From the NCBI RefSeq assembly GCF_000764305.2, contig NW_025935139.1:1-64000 (forward strand): a DNA stretch of 64,000 nt. The letters run 5' to 3'. The position numbers and the translations under genes are program-made. Below the pieces are notes generated by a model that worked only from the letters and a program-made list of their open reading frames with translations, searched no databases and was not told the origin of the DNA. The DNA is from Hyalella azteca (lineage: Eukaryota > Arthropoda > Malacostraca > Amphipoda > Hyalellidae). Positions 1 through 11,929 of this stretch are shown here, piece after piece; the stretch's first letter is position 1; every line of letters starts with the position of its first letter.

Positions 1-107
1 GATGGTTTTGGTACCGTTGGATGGGTCAGAATGTCAGCTTAAAGATGAGACTAAAAACCGGAAAAGCCAAAATCTAAAATTTTGACCGACATGCTCCCCT
101 TAATTAA

Positions 108-755
108 GTAGCCCCTAAACGCTCAAAATCATTGCGCAATATTTTCGGGTTGCGCAATATTATTGATTGTCTGGATCATCACGCCCCCAGACTAACAACC
201 AGTTTTGCGTAAACAGTCCCTGCCAGGCTTTCATGAAGTTAACATGTTGAACGAGACTGAATCGTGTTGTATCATAATTAAGTTATCGAAATTCGTGGAA
301 TATAACAGAGAAGGCTCGCAGATAGAGAAAAATAGTCAAATTACTGGTTTTTTGACAGGGAGAAGTTTTTTCGAAAAAGTTACTAGATAGTACATGAACT
401 GAGACTATTTTTGAATTAGTATCTCGCACTGCTCCCCTTCTTCTAAAAATTAGTATTATATTTGCTTTAAAATCCAATGCAGCTTGGTAGAACGCTATAA
501 AGCTCAAAATAGTCCAGGAAAAGTTCATTTCGCCCGCCATGATAAGGACACGAGATTGCCACGACTACTTGCAATGACCGCTAGGGTTGCACTGAGCTAA
601 TATTGCGCAATGTAGCCCCTTGACGACACAATATCTTCCAGTTTGCGTAATATATTTTCAAGATTCTGAAATCACGTAATATATTGTCCAGCCCGTCAAT
701 TTCGCCCCAGATGCTCAACAATATTGCGCAATAATATTGTGCGTCTAGGGGCTAC
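108..755. mobile_element. TTAA-flanked inverted-repeat element, 648 bp
   Basis: The element starts GTAGCCCCTAAACGC and ends in the reverse complement with one or two changes (GCGTCTAGGGGCTAC). TTAA lies directly outside both ends (104-107, 756-759), the target duplication typical of piggyBac-type elements. The inside has several TTGCGCAATATT motifs and no transposase frame. Interior sequence (about 395-660) recurs at 17865-18100 and 23800-24040. Confidence 0.65.
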
Positions 756-3700
756 TTAACAGCGCATGCATTGTTGCGCGGCTGGGATAGACCGCATGCC
801 AGTCGTCGATACTATGTCACAGAAGGTGTTGGTATAGCGTCACCGCTCACGACATAATGCCTCGAAGATGCACCTGCTAAGTCCACCATGCTGCTCTGCA
901 TGCCATTATTCTGCTAAATTGGTGTTTGATTTTCAATGCTAAATAACTGATCAATAACTGCTTCTACAAGCCTCTAATAGTAAAACATATTTAAGTTAAA
1001 GACACCAACAGAAACACCAACCCGCAAGTGCCAGCAGGTGCTTTAATAACTAATTCTACTGGAGTTAGAAAACTTCTTAAAACATTTTGGACAATGAAAT
1101 TCGTGTTGAAGCGAGCTATCAATATGTTTAAATTTTAGTAGGAAAGATGTTAACCATCACGATGCGACGTAAATACTAAGTCAAAATTACCTACATGGAA
1201 TGATTTTAGCTAGTGGACTGGCTAAAATCAAGTTTCGCTGGCTTGCCAAGTAGTGCACAGAGGCAAAGCCCTCGCGCATGTCTGTGCAGTCTTGGCACAA
1301 AGTCGAATCTCGGCCGGTTGTAGCGGCCCGAATTTCTGCCTGTCGTTGTCGCTCTTCTTTCATTCCGACGCATTACTCGAAGCTGAAATTGAACACGAGC
1401 CTTGGTCGGCTCACTTTCGATTTTGCCGCCTGCTTGGATGGGCGTGGCAGGAAGCAGTAATTGGTCGGTTGTCTGGCAAGAAAATACCTTGGGATTTATC
1501 CTCCGACGCTGCCGTCAACCATCGAGCTCGCCAAGCTCCCGCGTATCCACGTTAGCCGCGTTGCTACGCCGCCATTTTTGTATCACACTGGCGCCTCAGC
1601 TTACTCTCGCGTTCCTACTCATTTGGACGTTTTGGTAGCAACGGAGAAAGAAAGAACAAAGCAGAAAGGATTAGGCTGTTGTCAAGAACTCCTTCCTTCA
1701 GTGAGAGACCGATATTTAAGAAAATTGTTGATTAAAAAAATTGTTCGACATTAACGATGTTGATGCCTACGAAGTGCCGGCAAAGTCGTGATGTGCAGAT
1801 TTTGCAAGCCTGCCTCCCGTTTAACACGGTGATTTACTAAGCTATTTGGTGTTTGGTGGTCAACTAATACGCCTTGCAAGAATTCAAGGCATACAAGACG
1901 CTTGAAGCTTACAAACAATTTGTGGATGGATGGGTACAGGCGATGGAGAAACGAAACTTCAACGAATCAAGAAAGGCGATGTACCTGGTAGAGTTAGTTT
2001 GGTAGTACAACTGGACGAAGATAATGATGCTGATGAATGGAAAATGAAATTCCTTTTTACCTTTCTGAAGAGGAAAAGGATAGAATTTTATCAATGCTTA
2101 CCAAGTAACCAGAGTTAGGTCGGCTCACAGTAATACCGATCCCGATATTGGACGCGCTCATGTGACACCTCAGACCACAGAACTGACCAACAAGCAACAA
2201 CACACCAATTCACCAGAAACCTCAACGTTTTGCAAAACCAATTTATATTAAAATTGAAAGGCAATATAAAGAACTCGAAACATTTGATGTTATAGAACAA
2301 AGAGAATAATTTTGATCTTCCAACAAACCAGCAAACTGCAACAACACTATCATCGCTGCAGGATAATGGATCATGACAATGTTATCTGATCTGTAAATAT
2401 TATTAAGTTTTATTCTTACTTATGTAGCTTATCTAGAGGCAAGTAACAGATTTTGCCCCTGGAATATGTATAGTATCGTATCTAATAAATATTCACGGCT
2501 GGTAAACTGATATGCGATACGTATATCAGTACGAGCCATAAACTGATACGATATGCACTGCATTCACGGCTAGTAAACTGAATAAACGCATGCCATTGTA
2601 TAGTTTTCTGTTTAAATGGCAGTAAGAACGACTGGTACATCCTACAACGGTGTAATAGCGTCCCATCTTCAATCAAAAACTTCAAAAAGAGACGATCGCA
2701 GTAGATTTAACACGTAGGCGAAAGCTAGACCCTGCTACAAATATGGCGGCTGATCCCACAATGCATCTGGTGATTCGATGCCGTGACGTCATCCTTTCGA
2801 GCCCGATTCATTAAAACCCAAGTTCTTGAAGTTGTCTACATCGACAACTTCTTTCGTCGTCCATGGACGGCTGCGGTACCGCTTCCGAACCTCTAACTTC
2901 CGAGCTCGAGAACCAGTCTCGAAGACCGTACCGCTTCCGGCGCTGTACGTCGCATGGACTTCGTTCTATATTTGAATATCTGTCTTCCCACTCTGTGAAC
3001 AGTGTAGAAGGAAGCTGAAACTTGTTGGCAACGTTAGACGTTGGATAAGAGTCCCGGCGTAATCTCGGCAAGCACTGCGCTACCCCGCTAGATTCCCACA
3101 CTTTGAATTAATTTGACCTTGCCGATCTCCGATAAACTGTGACTTCCTCTCGGCGATAACACCGGTGACGTACGGATGGGCCCAGCCAAATTTTGTGTTC
3201 TTTATTGTTCAACTTTGCATCTCAGGGGCCATACCTTCAAAACTTGCTAAGTTAACGTAAGTACTTACGCTCTATTTTTTTGTCTATGATTGGAGGATTT
3301 TGCTTGAAAGGCCGTCAATGATTGGCTGATGAACTTACGATCTCTTAACTTTTTTTGAAAGTATAGGCCCAGGTCTGAAAGCTACCTAGGATTACTGAGT
3401 GTACTTCTCATAAGTTTTCTTGTTCATTTATATAGTTTCTTTTAAATAATATACGTGCATTTCATTAATAGTTATCTTTTACAAATAGAAATTTCGATGG
3501 CTGTGTTTATTTACTTGCCATGCTTTCTCACTATCCCGTTGGGGTAGCCTATATGTGTTACCCGCTCTCCCGAAACACGGTGTCCTAGTTTCTTCATACG
3601 GATGGCGACAGTGGTAAGAACACTGATTAAAATATAAAGAAGCCTACATACCGATATTGAATATTTACTATATGAAGAATGAATATGTAACTAGTTCTGT

Positions 3701-4906
3701 TTCTGAGGAGAGAATTTTTACAATTTATATTACACTAGGAGGGGGGGGGGAATTATAGTTTTTCAATTCTTGGTTCAGAGGCGGCCATACATATTGCGCC
3801 GGCGTTTAATGCCCTAAACGCTCATGATGCAAATGCTACTGTGTGCTACTCAAGAGCGATAGAGCTCGCTTAAAAAGTGGACACTTCGTCGATGTCGCGG
3901 CCATGATTCCTGGGCGCTCACTTACAACAACCACGAAACAAACTACTTTTCACTGGGCTGCAGCGCTCGTGCTTAGGTGACCATTCGCAGATAAGACACT
4001 TCTTGGACCAAAGTTCGGTTACGCAAACGGGCAGCCACCGCGCCCACTTATGCCTGCCTGTAAGTCGTTGAGTCTCTTGGCAGCTGTGTTGGAATATCTC
4101 TTGCATTGCCCTCGTGCTGCTGTAAGCAAACTCGCTCCACCGCTGTGTTGTTCCCGAACTCTTGTGGTCGAGCCAAAGTGTCATATTTGCTTTCATCGCT
4201 CAACGTCTCTCAACCACTCTCAACTCCAATCTTAGCTCAAATATTGGCGTAATACTAAAATATTACGTGAAGTAACGAATGTCTCTTCATTATTCAGATT
4301 CAAACGGTTTTTAGTAAAATTTTTAGTGAAAATTCCTCCATCCGAGCCATCCGAGCCAACACTCCCAACGGAAGGCAATATACCTTTCATAACATTCATA
4401 CATTCAATAATATGAGCGTACCATAAAGTGTACGTGTCATCCTGATAAAGTAGATCCATCAAGTTGGAATCAAAATATTTCGTCTGAATTATGTCGCATA
4501 GTGTTTCTTCAATATTCTCTACCGCATTGAATACTCTTCGTTGAAAGAAATTTATACATCATGACTTAAATTGCTCTGCTAGTTGAATGATAATTTCCTG
4601 GAATAGCCATGTTGCACAAGAGAAGTCAATTCTATACTGCCGTAAGTAAGCCTAAATTCCGCTGTGCCTTAGATTTTGTTCAGTGTGTCAAGAAACAGGA
4701 AAATAATGGAAAAGAGATCGATGGCCTCTCGACGTCGTCATAAGTGGCTGGGAATTTCCATTGAAATTGGCTTTTACGCACGCGCTTCGAAAATCCTGTC
4801 AGTCATGGCCGACGTGAATACAATACAGTTTGTCAAGCAGTTTTCCCGAACATTGTAACGACTATGAAACTCCCTAAAATTGTTCCTTTGATCTACGCCA
4901 TTCCAG
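756..4906. other. Stretch without recognised gene
   Basis: Open frames here are short and match nothing I know. It holds repeated bits (ATTCACGGCT with GTAAACTGA at 2491 and 2562), a run of ten G at about 3740, and the small inverted-repeat element at 3225. Upstream exons of the LCCL gene may be here, but I could not identify them. Confidence 0.5.
3225..3370. mobile_element. Short inverted-repeat element (MITE), about 146 bp
   Basis: The ends are GGGGCCATACCTTCAAAA and the reverse complement of it with few changes (TTTTTGAAAGTATAGGCCC). A second copy in inverted orientation lies at 59265-59412, sharing the interior (GATTGGCTGATGAACTTACG or its complement). Confidence 0.6.
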
Positions 4907-5052
4907 AGGTCGCCGGTGTGCCTGGCCGCCCTCCACGCCGGCGCCCTGCAGGCTGGGGAGGACAAAAAGGTCTTCTTCACGCCCCTGGAGGTCACCGAGA
5001 GCTTCGTGGGCACGGTCCGCAATCGCGTCGTCTCGCAAAACAAGGACGTGGA
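4907..5052 (+). CDS. Exon, first visible part of an LCCL-like domain
   Basis: The frame opens after an AG at 4905-4906 and reads RSPVCLAALHAGAL, then a stretch ending FVGTVRNRVVSQNKD. This fits the LCCL family core (cysteine, AA(I/L)HAG, then G-S/T-x-R-N-x-V-x-S). LCCL domains are extracellular modules found in cochlin, Limulus factor C and other secreted or surface proteins; some bind polysaccharide or LPS. A GTGAGT donor at 5053 leaves two bases of a codon, and the next exon supplies the third. The domain's first cysteines must lie in an upstream exon that I do not see in this window, so the gene is truncated at its 5' end here. Local GC is much higher than in the flanks, as expected for an exon. 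The alternative, a chance open frame, is unlikely given the motif and matching phases. Confidence 0.72.
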
Positions 5053-5473
5053 GTGAGTCATAATGTGGATGCACCTGCTGCTGGTTCATCGTTCATGAAA
5101 AATTGTAATATTTAATGCAATTTTTAAATTAATTATGTAACGCACATCACCGGGAACAACAATCGTTGTTCTGAGCTCAGTCCGACGTTTCTTGTCCTTA
5201 AAAGTCTAATTTTGTAACTTGCCTGAAAATCCATGCATATTTACCATTCTAATCTTTAGTGTTGTTATAACCTACGATAAGCTTAGGTATCAACAGATAA
5301 TGCCTCTTTTTTAATATTAAAAAAACTGCGGTAGACCCTACATCGCTACCTGCATGCAATTGAACATCTTAAATTTACTTTGGTTTTCGTTGCTGGTTTC
5401 AATCAGTGTCTCTCATTTGCAAGCAATCCCATGCCAAGTTTGAAGTGAATTTTTCGTTGGATTAATTTCCCAG

Positions 5474-5598
5474 GCCTGGTCAACCTCAACGCGCCTTCTC
5501 CTTCCCTGGCGGTTCCTCAAACTCTTCCTCAGGCGAGGGCGGTATTGAGGGCAAACTTCTGCCCAACGTTAGTGCCGCGCCCTCCCACACAGCCCCAG
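5474..5598 (+). CDS. Exon, end of LCCL-like domain plus Ser/Gly linker
   Basis: The acceptor TTTCCCAG precedes one base that completes the codon left by the exon ending at 5052. The frame reads PGQPQRAFSFPGG, matching the closing aromatic strand of LCCL domains. It continues into a low-complexity linker rich in Ser, Gly and Asn (SSNSSSGEGG) that ends in PSHTAP. The donor GTGAGG at 5599 leaves one base (phase 1), as do almost all later junctions of the ectodomain. The linker looks like a spacer between extracellular modules. Confidence 0.68.
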
Positions 5599-8500
5599 GT
5601 GAGGTCGGCAGGGAGGGCAAAATTTTGGGCAATTACATAAAAACTTAATAGTGCTAAGATTAAACTTCACATCACGTGATTTTTGGACATCGCCAAGAAC
5701 ATTACCGGGCAATCCCACACACCTACATTCAACTTAGTCATGTATTTGCGCCTTTTCTATCTCCAGGAGTCTTTTATATTTCTCATTTTTCTTCCTGGCC
5801 ACTCTGAGCTACCACCTGTTCTTTTCAACAGTTTCCAAGTGTCACGGCAACAACTACAAATTGTGTTAAGTGTTAATTCCCTATCTTCAGATGAGGTCGG
5901 CGGTGTGAGCCAACATTTGTTACATTTTAATGCCGCGTCCTATAACCACGTACCCCCAGCTCAGGTTGTCGGCCAGGATGTACCGATAAAAAAACGTAAT
6001 TTAGAAATTCCCGATCCGACTGTATTTTTTTTATTTGGACACGTGCCTACTGAATCCTTTTTAAAGGATTTCCAAAACAAACAATTTCTTTTGCTGGCGC
6101 GACGCCAACGAAATTAACAAAAACAGTAAATTCTAGCATAAATTTGACTTTAATGTTGCAATTTTTTGTTTACCTGAATTATTCAAATGATGGTGCTAAA
6201 TAAATATTTAATATTCAATTGTAAATAAGTTAAATAGCACAAATCGATTCATGAACAAAATTCAGTACAAACCGATTGATGCTAAAAGGTTCTCCATACT
6301 CTAGTCAACTGACGCATGAGTTCCTACCCTTCCCTTCCCTCCTCATCTGGGTTGACCGGAGGATTTTATTATCGCGTATATTGCGTTGGGTCTGTAGGTT
6401 ATTTCATTTAACCTAATCTTTCGTAAAACCTAATCAATTCAATAACAAATATTTAGTTTCAAATAAAAATTGTGTTCTTGTTCAACTACGTCACTTAAAC
6501 CTGTTTCCATGATAACCTGTTTCCTGTGGATAACCTGTTTTCAGGATAACAGGTCATGATGATGAGAGTTAATTGCATGTTGAGCATTGCAACACTAGCA
6601 AGGGAATGTTACCAACATGCCAGTGTGTTTAAAATATGTGTTGCTTGAGTTAGAACGAGGTAACAATAGTTCTAGCCCATATACATCAATTACACAGTTT
6701 CGTAAGTCACTAACTCATAACTTTAACTCTATTATAAAAATAACGTCAATCCCTCCTGTGAAACTGCTTACAGATAATGGATCCATTTCAGCTTTTTATT
6801 AATCAAAATATCAGGGTAGATGGAAAACTCTAAGCTCCAAAACGTCATCATCTTTAGAGAACAATACGATGATAGTAAATATAATTCTTATTTAACCTCT
6901 GCATGATGTTTCTTGTTGGCATTGCGACTCCTTCAAAAGCGGTCCTGTAGTTGAGACAATAAAGACTTCATTGGAATGAGCCGTTCTTGATCCCATTCAA
7001 TTAATATTGAAAATTAATATTACACTATAAATTTTTGTCGATGAAGAACAGTCAAAACGCAGTGCGGAAACATTATGAACTGGACGGGACCGCTGTCTCT
7101 CATAACAGCGTTCAACTTTGACAAAAGATATCAAGAACATGTGAACATCTTTTTCTTTTGAATCTTTCGTCGAATTAATTAATCCGGCGGAAATATTTTT
7201 TAAACAACAGAGTAAATAATGCAGGAAGTGTAAGAAGATGGAACGTACAATTTACGGCTTTGATTACCCATTCATGGTCATATTTTGTATTTTTGTTTCT
7301 CATCAAGGCCTGAAGTTTAAGCGATGTGGTGCAACCTTTAATTTCTGCAGTTAGTTTCATTCAATGGATTAATACGGGAATTTAAACTATATTTTCCTAA
7401 CATAGTTAGACAACACGTTTACAAACACCTTGGCCGTTGGAAACATTTTATCATTACTGTTTCAAGGATCAAAAAATAAATGAATCCCAACATCGACCTA
7501 TTTTCCTCTTGGACGTGCTCAAAACAAGGTGAAATAGGTTTTAGTGTAGTAGGTTAACAAGAAACCTCTCTGTCGGTAATAAAATATTTATTGTCCTTAT
7601 GTCAAGTTTAGGACTTCCTAGTTCAAAGCCACGCTGATGCACGGCCTCCGTTTCCAAGCCGTCAATAGGCATGTCTTCCCGCCATCATGCAGGGGCCAGA
7701 GGTAACGTTCAAAAGAAAATGTAAAGACCCACAGATACACACCCGACATTACAGTCCTCTGGGTAACAATAAGGTGTAGGAGGAGAAGTGGAAGAGAGAC
7801 TCGTGCTTCAGCTTTCTTGAGACTATAAAAACATATCCTATACAACAGGATTTTTAGTAATAACTGGTCCCTCAAATTGAGGGACCAGTTTCCCGTAGGG
7901 AGGAAGGAGTTTATTGTGCATCTGAATTTGATATTTTTAAGATCTTTTACTATTACGAGACGGAATTTTTTCCATTTACGCGAGTAGAACTGTATCTACA
8001 CTACTTGTCTATACTATTTTATATTTATGCTTGCCTATAATCGTTGAACTCCGGGCTCTTGCAACGTTCTGGTTTCTCTAAATCTAAGTAGATTAGGCTA
8101 TTTGTTTTTTATCATGTGCATTCTGCTCATGAGGAAGTCGTCCTGTTTCGCTCAATGGATTCTCGAAATCTAATCTAGAATCCTTTTCTCCTCAGGTTAA
8201 ATCGTACACACACCTGCGCTAGTTTATTGCTTAGTTTTATGAAAATTTCATCAGCGTTATTCTCACAATACTCAAACCTCCAATCAATTTGGGCGAGTTC
8301 ATTTATATTTGCATCCCAGTCCGTTCCTCAGTGGTGGAATTAAGTTGAGTCCTGCTTTTCCCTCCTGTTTTCGTTCTGGGCTGATTTCCAATTTCAGTTG
8401 TCGTATCCACCATCATCAACTGGCGGTCGGACAGTGAAGTCTCCTCCATCCGAACGTCTACCACCATTCCTAAAGATTATTAGTGAAATATTCCGATACT

Positions 8501-8886
8501 GTATATTGTTGAGGAAATTGCATTTCTTTGTTGGCCGTCGTCCATGCTGACTGAGTAAGTGTCCAAGTTGTCAGGGCATGACCAACGGATACGTGGACTA
8601 TTATAGTTCCCCCACGCGTCTCTGTTATACTGATTCGACTTAAATAAGACTCGGAAGAACACCGTATTGCTTCTGCGCATGGACCTCCGTTAGAAACGAT
8701 TGAGTTCGCGCCACTCTTCTAAATACTTTCCCTTCATCTGGCTCAGTGGCCATAAAACATAATTTGTTTTTTTTAATCATCTTTTCCAAAGTAATATATA
8801 TAATATAATAATAAACTGATTGGAAATGCACACCCAGTATACAAATGCAATGAATTTTGTCTTAACATCGTTGATTTATTTCCCAG
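5599..8886. other. Intron between the LCCL and Ig-like exons
   Basis: About 3.3 kb without a convincing exon. A 435-base open frame (5683-6117) contains a degenerate echo (about 5885-5975) of the linker exon at 5530-5640, possibly a decayed duplicate. A 29-base perfect palindrome lies at 7862-7890. Confidence 0.5.
7862..7890. repeat. Perfect palindrome, 14-bp arms, 1-base spacer
   Basis: AACTGGTCCCTCAA is followed by A and by its exact reverse complement. No longer inverted repeat is seen around it. Confidence 0.85.
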
Positions 8887-9114
8887 ATACTCCCACCCCC
8901 ACTGTGCTGACCGTGACTAAGAGTGTGATCGAGGAATTCACCAGGGAAAATGTCCCTGAAAATGTGACTGTGTATCAACTTCCAGCACCAGCAGAGGCTG
9001 GTGGAGTGACGAAAGCCTTGAAGAACCTGACGCATCAAGACGCTGCCCTTAATGCCTATGAAGTCAAAAACGCCACTGACTCAGTCAAGTATTATGGCAG
9101 ACTCGTCGTGAGAA
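8887..9114 (+). CDS. Exon, Ig-like domain C-terminal part (Tie-like position)
   Basis: A 228-base exon starts after TTTCCCAG (8881-8886) and ends at a GTGAGT donor, phase 1 to phase 1. It encodes about 76 residues with no cysteine. It has alternating hydrophobic strands (TPTVLTVTK, ENVTVYQL), a sequence ALNAYEVKNATD, and an ending KYYGRLVVR. The ending resembles the last strand of the Ig domain that precedes the EGF repeats of Tie receptors, and the next exon is an EGF module of the Tie/laminin type. The Ig assignment rests on this position and strand pattern; no cysteine pair is seen, so another beta-sandwich module is possible. The exon itself is well supported by splice signals, phase and GC content. 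Confidence 0.6.
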
Positions 9115-9859
9115 GTGAGTGATAATTGAAAGCTCGTGGCTACAGACTACAGAACTTTTTACTGTGGAACCTCGCCTTACGTACCAAATATCTTCAAGAG
9201 TATTTGTTTGTAGGGCAGTACGTTTGTAAAGCGAACTTTTTTTCATTTTAAAATTAACGGAAACGACTGTGATCCGTGTCGAGATTCTCCAATAGTCACC
9301 TCTTGTACTTGTACATCGAATTTTCGATAGGGTGAAAAATGTTTATTCATTTTTGGGGCGCCATTATATAGGCATATTTCGGACCTAAGAGAGTGAGTTC
9401 GTACTTTTATTTCGGCCATACTGCCTGACCAAGTCAACAACCCGTATGCTAGCCGCGTGTTTCTTGATGATTTCCAATCATCAATCAATATTGGTGATGT
9501 TTATCACCAATAGAAATCGACACTTGTTATGCCGATCCACGGCTTTTTTGCAATATACGGGTTCGTAAGTTATCACGGTGATATAAACGAAGCACATTTT
9601 TCCGAAATGACGGTTCGAAAAACGTTTTTTTTGTTAGACAGGATCAGGACGTTCATAAGGCGGGGTTCAACTGTATTTTGACCGATATAGATATAAACAT
9701 TGATGTCTCCTTAGCCGCCATAGATTGTTGAATACAGACTCACCACCAGAATGAAAACGTTATGTGATGCTTCACAAGCGGGTAACTCGAGAGTAACCCG
9801 TGAGACTGATTGATGACGAACACAAGCCCACACTTATAATATGCATTGCTATTATGAAA

Positions 9860-10520
9860 TATCACTATCTTTAAACATCATTAGCTCTAGCACAACCCAT
9901 CACTACCATTGCAAAGAATATTCAACTGTCATCACCACCAATAGTCATCACGTGCTCCATCCATCACTAACGTTTGTCATCTCTAAGTCTGGCCATCACT
10001 AGCACCAGTCATCGATATCATTAACCAACGCTAGCACCAGCAGCGTCCTCAGTATCATCACCCATCACTAGCACTATAGTCTCCCCCTTTAAGGACTTCT
10101 CTAGCAACTGTCGCTGGCATCGATCAGCTCTTATATCAGCCACTGGCACCAGTCATCACTGGCACCAGACTTCATTATGACCGGTTGTTTTTTAGCACCA
10201 GTCATCACTAACCCCAGCCATTATTGTTATACGACCCCACTAGTACCGGTCGAAATAGTGAAAGACGTATAGCGCCTGCAGTCACTAGTGTCTGGTATAA
10301 CTTCTGTAGCAAAAGCAATCACCAGCACCACCAGTCAACACTGCCACTAGTTAGCACTATAGCGTCAATCACTGCCACCTGTCATCACTAGCATCAGTCA
10401 AAAAAAGCACTGGTCAAAACTAGCACATTTCATGACTAATAACAGTCATTGCTAACATCAGCTATTGCTGACTACTGATCGTTGGCGCCAGCCATTAGCA
10501 GCACCAGCCAAAACTTTAAC
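9860..10520. repeat. Degenerate minisatellite, ATCACTAGCACCAGTC type
   Basis: Irregular repeats of about 15-20 bases built from CATCACTAGCACCAGTC occur in the intron upstream of the first EGF exon. The same array, with local changes, occurs at 18718-19300 in the duplicated block. Confidence 0.65.
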
Positions 10521-11025
10521 CTTTTCTCGCAACCAACTGGTCGCAGTCACAAAACTCGAATCAAAATTGTTATACAGGATCTATCCGACCTCAGTTCATA
10601 ATTCCGTTCTTCACAACAAGTCGAACTCTTCTGCTTGATCTGACTCTAGAAGATCTTCATATAAATTATTATTCAGTCGCCAATGCTACAAAACGGATTC
10701 ACACTAATTATTTATTATTTTCTTTATTTCATTCAAATCTTCAAGTTTCCCAAAAGTTGACTATCGAATTTATTATTGTCGTTTCAACGTTAAATTTTGC
10801 CATCGTGAAAATCGATTTTGACTCAAAATATGAGCTACGGAAGGTAAACTAGCTGCGAAAACGCGCTGCACTCGAAAATTTAGTGCTCCTAAAAAATATT
10901 GGATCACCGAAATATCTACCTCAAATTATTCTACAAACCCCAAAAATATGTAAATAAATGAAATCTTACAGCTGTCATGAGGCGAGGCTCGTCACCGTCC
11001 TTATAAGTATATACTTTACTTGAAG

Positions 11026-11157
11026 GTTGTCCCAAACATCGCTATGGTATTGGCTGTGCTCAGTGGTGCCCGGACTGCCTCAACACAGGCGAATGTCACC
11101 CTCGCTCCGGAGGCTGTGTCTGTGCCCCTGGCACCCATGGCAACCGTTGCCAGGACT
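11026..11157 (+). CDS. Exon, EGF/laminin-type module, copy 1
   Basis: The 132-base exon, phase 1 to 1, encodes one eight-cysteine EGF-like module starting CPKHRYGIGCAQWC and containing CVCAPGTHGNRC. The RYG-x-x-C and CxCxxGxxGxxC signatures are those of laminin-type EGF repeats and of Tie, MEGF and scavenger-receptor ectodomains. The acceptor is TTGAAG and the donor is GTAAGT at 11158. It joins in frame to the Ig-like exon upstream (giving a Ser codon) and to the EGF exon at 11524. Its duplicate at 19675-19806 appears identical over all 132 bases, although the introns around the two copies differ. Confidence 0.87.
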
Positions 11158-11523
11158 GTAAGTATTGTAACCAAGCGCGTCATTTAATTGTTTGATATTT
11201 GAAAGTTATCTCCTTGAGAGATGATTGAAGGAGATCAATGTAATGGATCTTTCAGTGCTGCCATTGTGCGAGCCATTGCGGACTTCAGGTAGCAGTGCGA
11301 CGCATTCACGAAAAATTCATCATTTGACAATTTAAATGAGGGAGTGAGGAGAAACTAATTTATTGGAATACACAATCTTTATTCAAAATTCTCGGCATTA
11401 AGTATATCGTTTTAATAAATGTATTTGTAAACCCTAGCTTGCAGTGTTGTGAGGCATTGGATCTTCGAAAGCGTTGAGAGGAACCAGCCCTGGATGCAGG
11501 TTTATTGCAAGTCCTTGTTACAG

Positions 11524-11691
11524 ACTGCGGCAGGGGCCGCTACGGTGACGACTGCAGTAAGAACTGCTCTGCTGAGCTCCGGGGCAGGGAACGAGCTGAC
11601 CTTCCCATATGCGACGGGCTGACCGTCTGCACCCACGACCTGCAAGGCTGCTCCTGTCTTCCTGGATTCATGAGACCTTACTGCAACATAG
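11524..11691 (+). CDS. Exon, second EGF module (Tie EGF2-like), copy 1
   Basis: The 168-base exon, phase 1 to 1, follows an acceptor TTGTTACAG. It encodes CGRGRYGDDC, a longer insert with RGRERADLP, then CDGLTVCTHDLQGCSC and LPGFMRPYC. The insert followed by V-C-x-x-D-x-x-G-C-S-C-x-x-G-F is the hallmark of the second EGF module of Tie receptors, so the ectodomain is Tie-like rather than a generic EGF string. The donor is G|GTAATA at 11692. The exon end and donor are duplicated just downstream (see the repeat entry). Confidence 0.85.
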
Positions 11692-11755
11692 GTAATATTA
11701 AAAAGATACTGCAACATAGATAATTACTGCAACATAGGTAATATTAAATATAATA
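11681..11755 (+). repeat. Tandem copies of an exon end with splice donor, copy 1
   Basis: The end of the EGF exon plus donor (TACTGCAACATAG then GTAATATTAAA) is repeated about 45 bases downstream, with an additional partial CTGCAACATAGAT between. The second copy has a full donor. Confidence 0.7.
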
Positions 11756-11929
11756 ATATGTGTTTAAAAATTACCACTTCTTAAAGACAACACTTCTAAA
11801 GAGGCCACTGTCTCTGATGTTACACATATACAATAAATTTCTTATTTCATTTTGTAATACTTAAAAGAATGATTTTGAGTATTCTTTTAATATTAGTTTT
11901 TTTAACTTATCAAAATTTTTTATTCTGTC

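Noticed and set aside
1253..1754. Cluster of overlapping frames of 60-100 codons
   Set aside because: All frames are open because the stretch is GC-richer; none shows a domain or fits LCCL upstream sequence.
2811..3101. 96-codon minus-strand frame
   Set aside because: Polar composition without motif; may be transposon-derived but nothing to support it.
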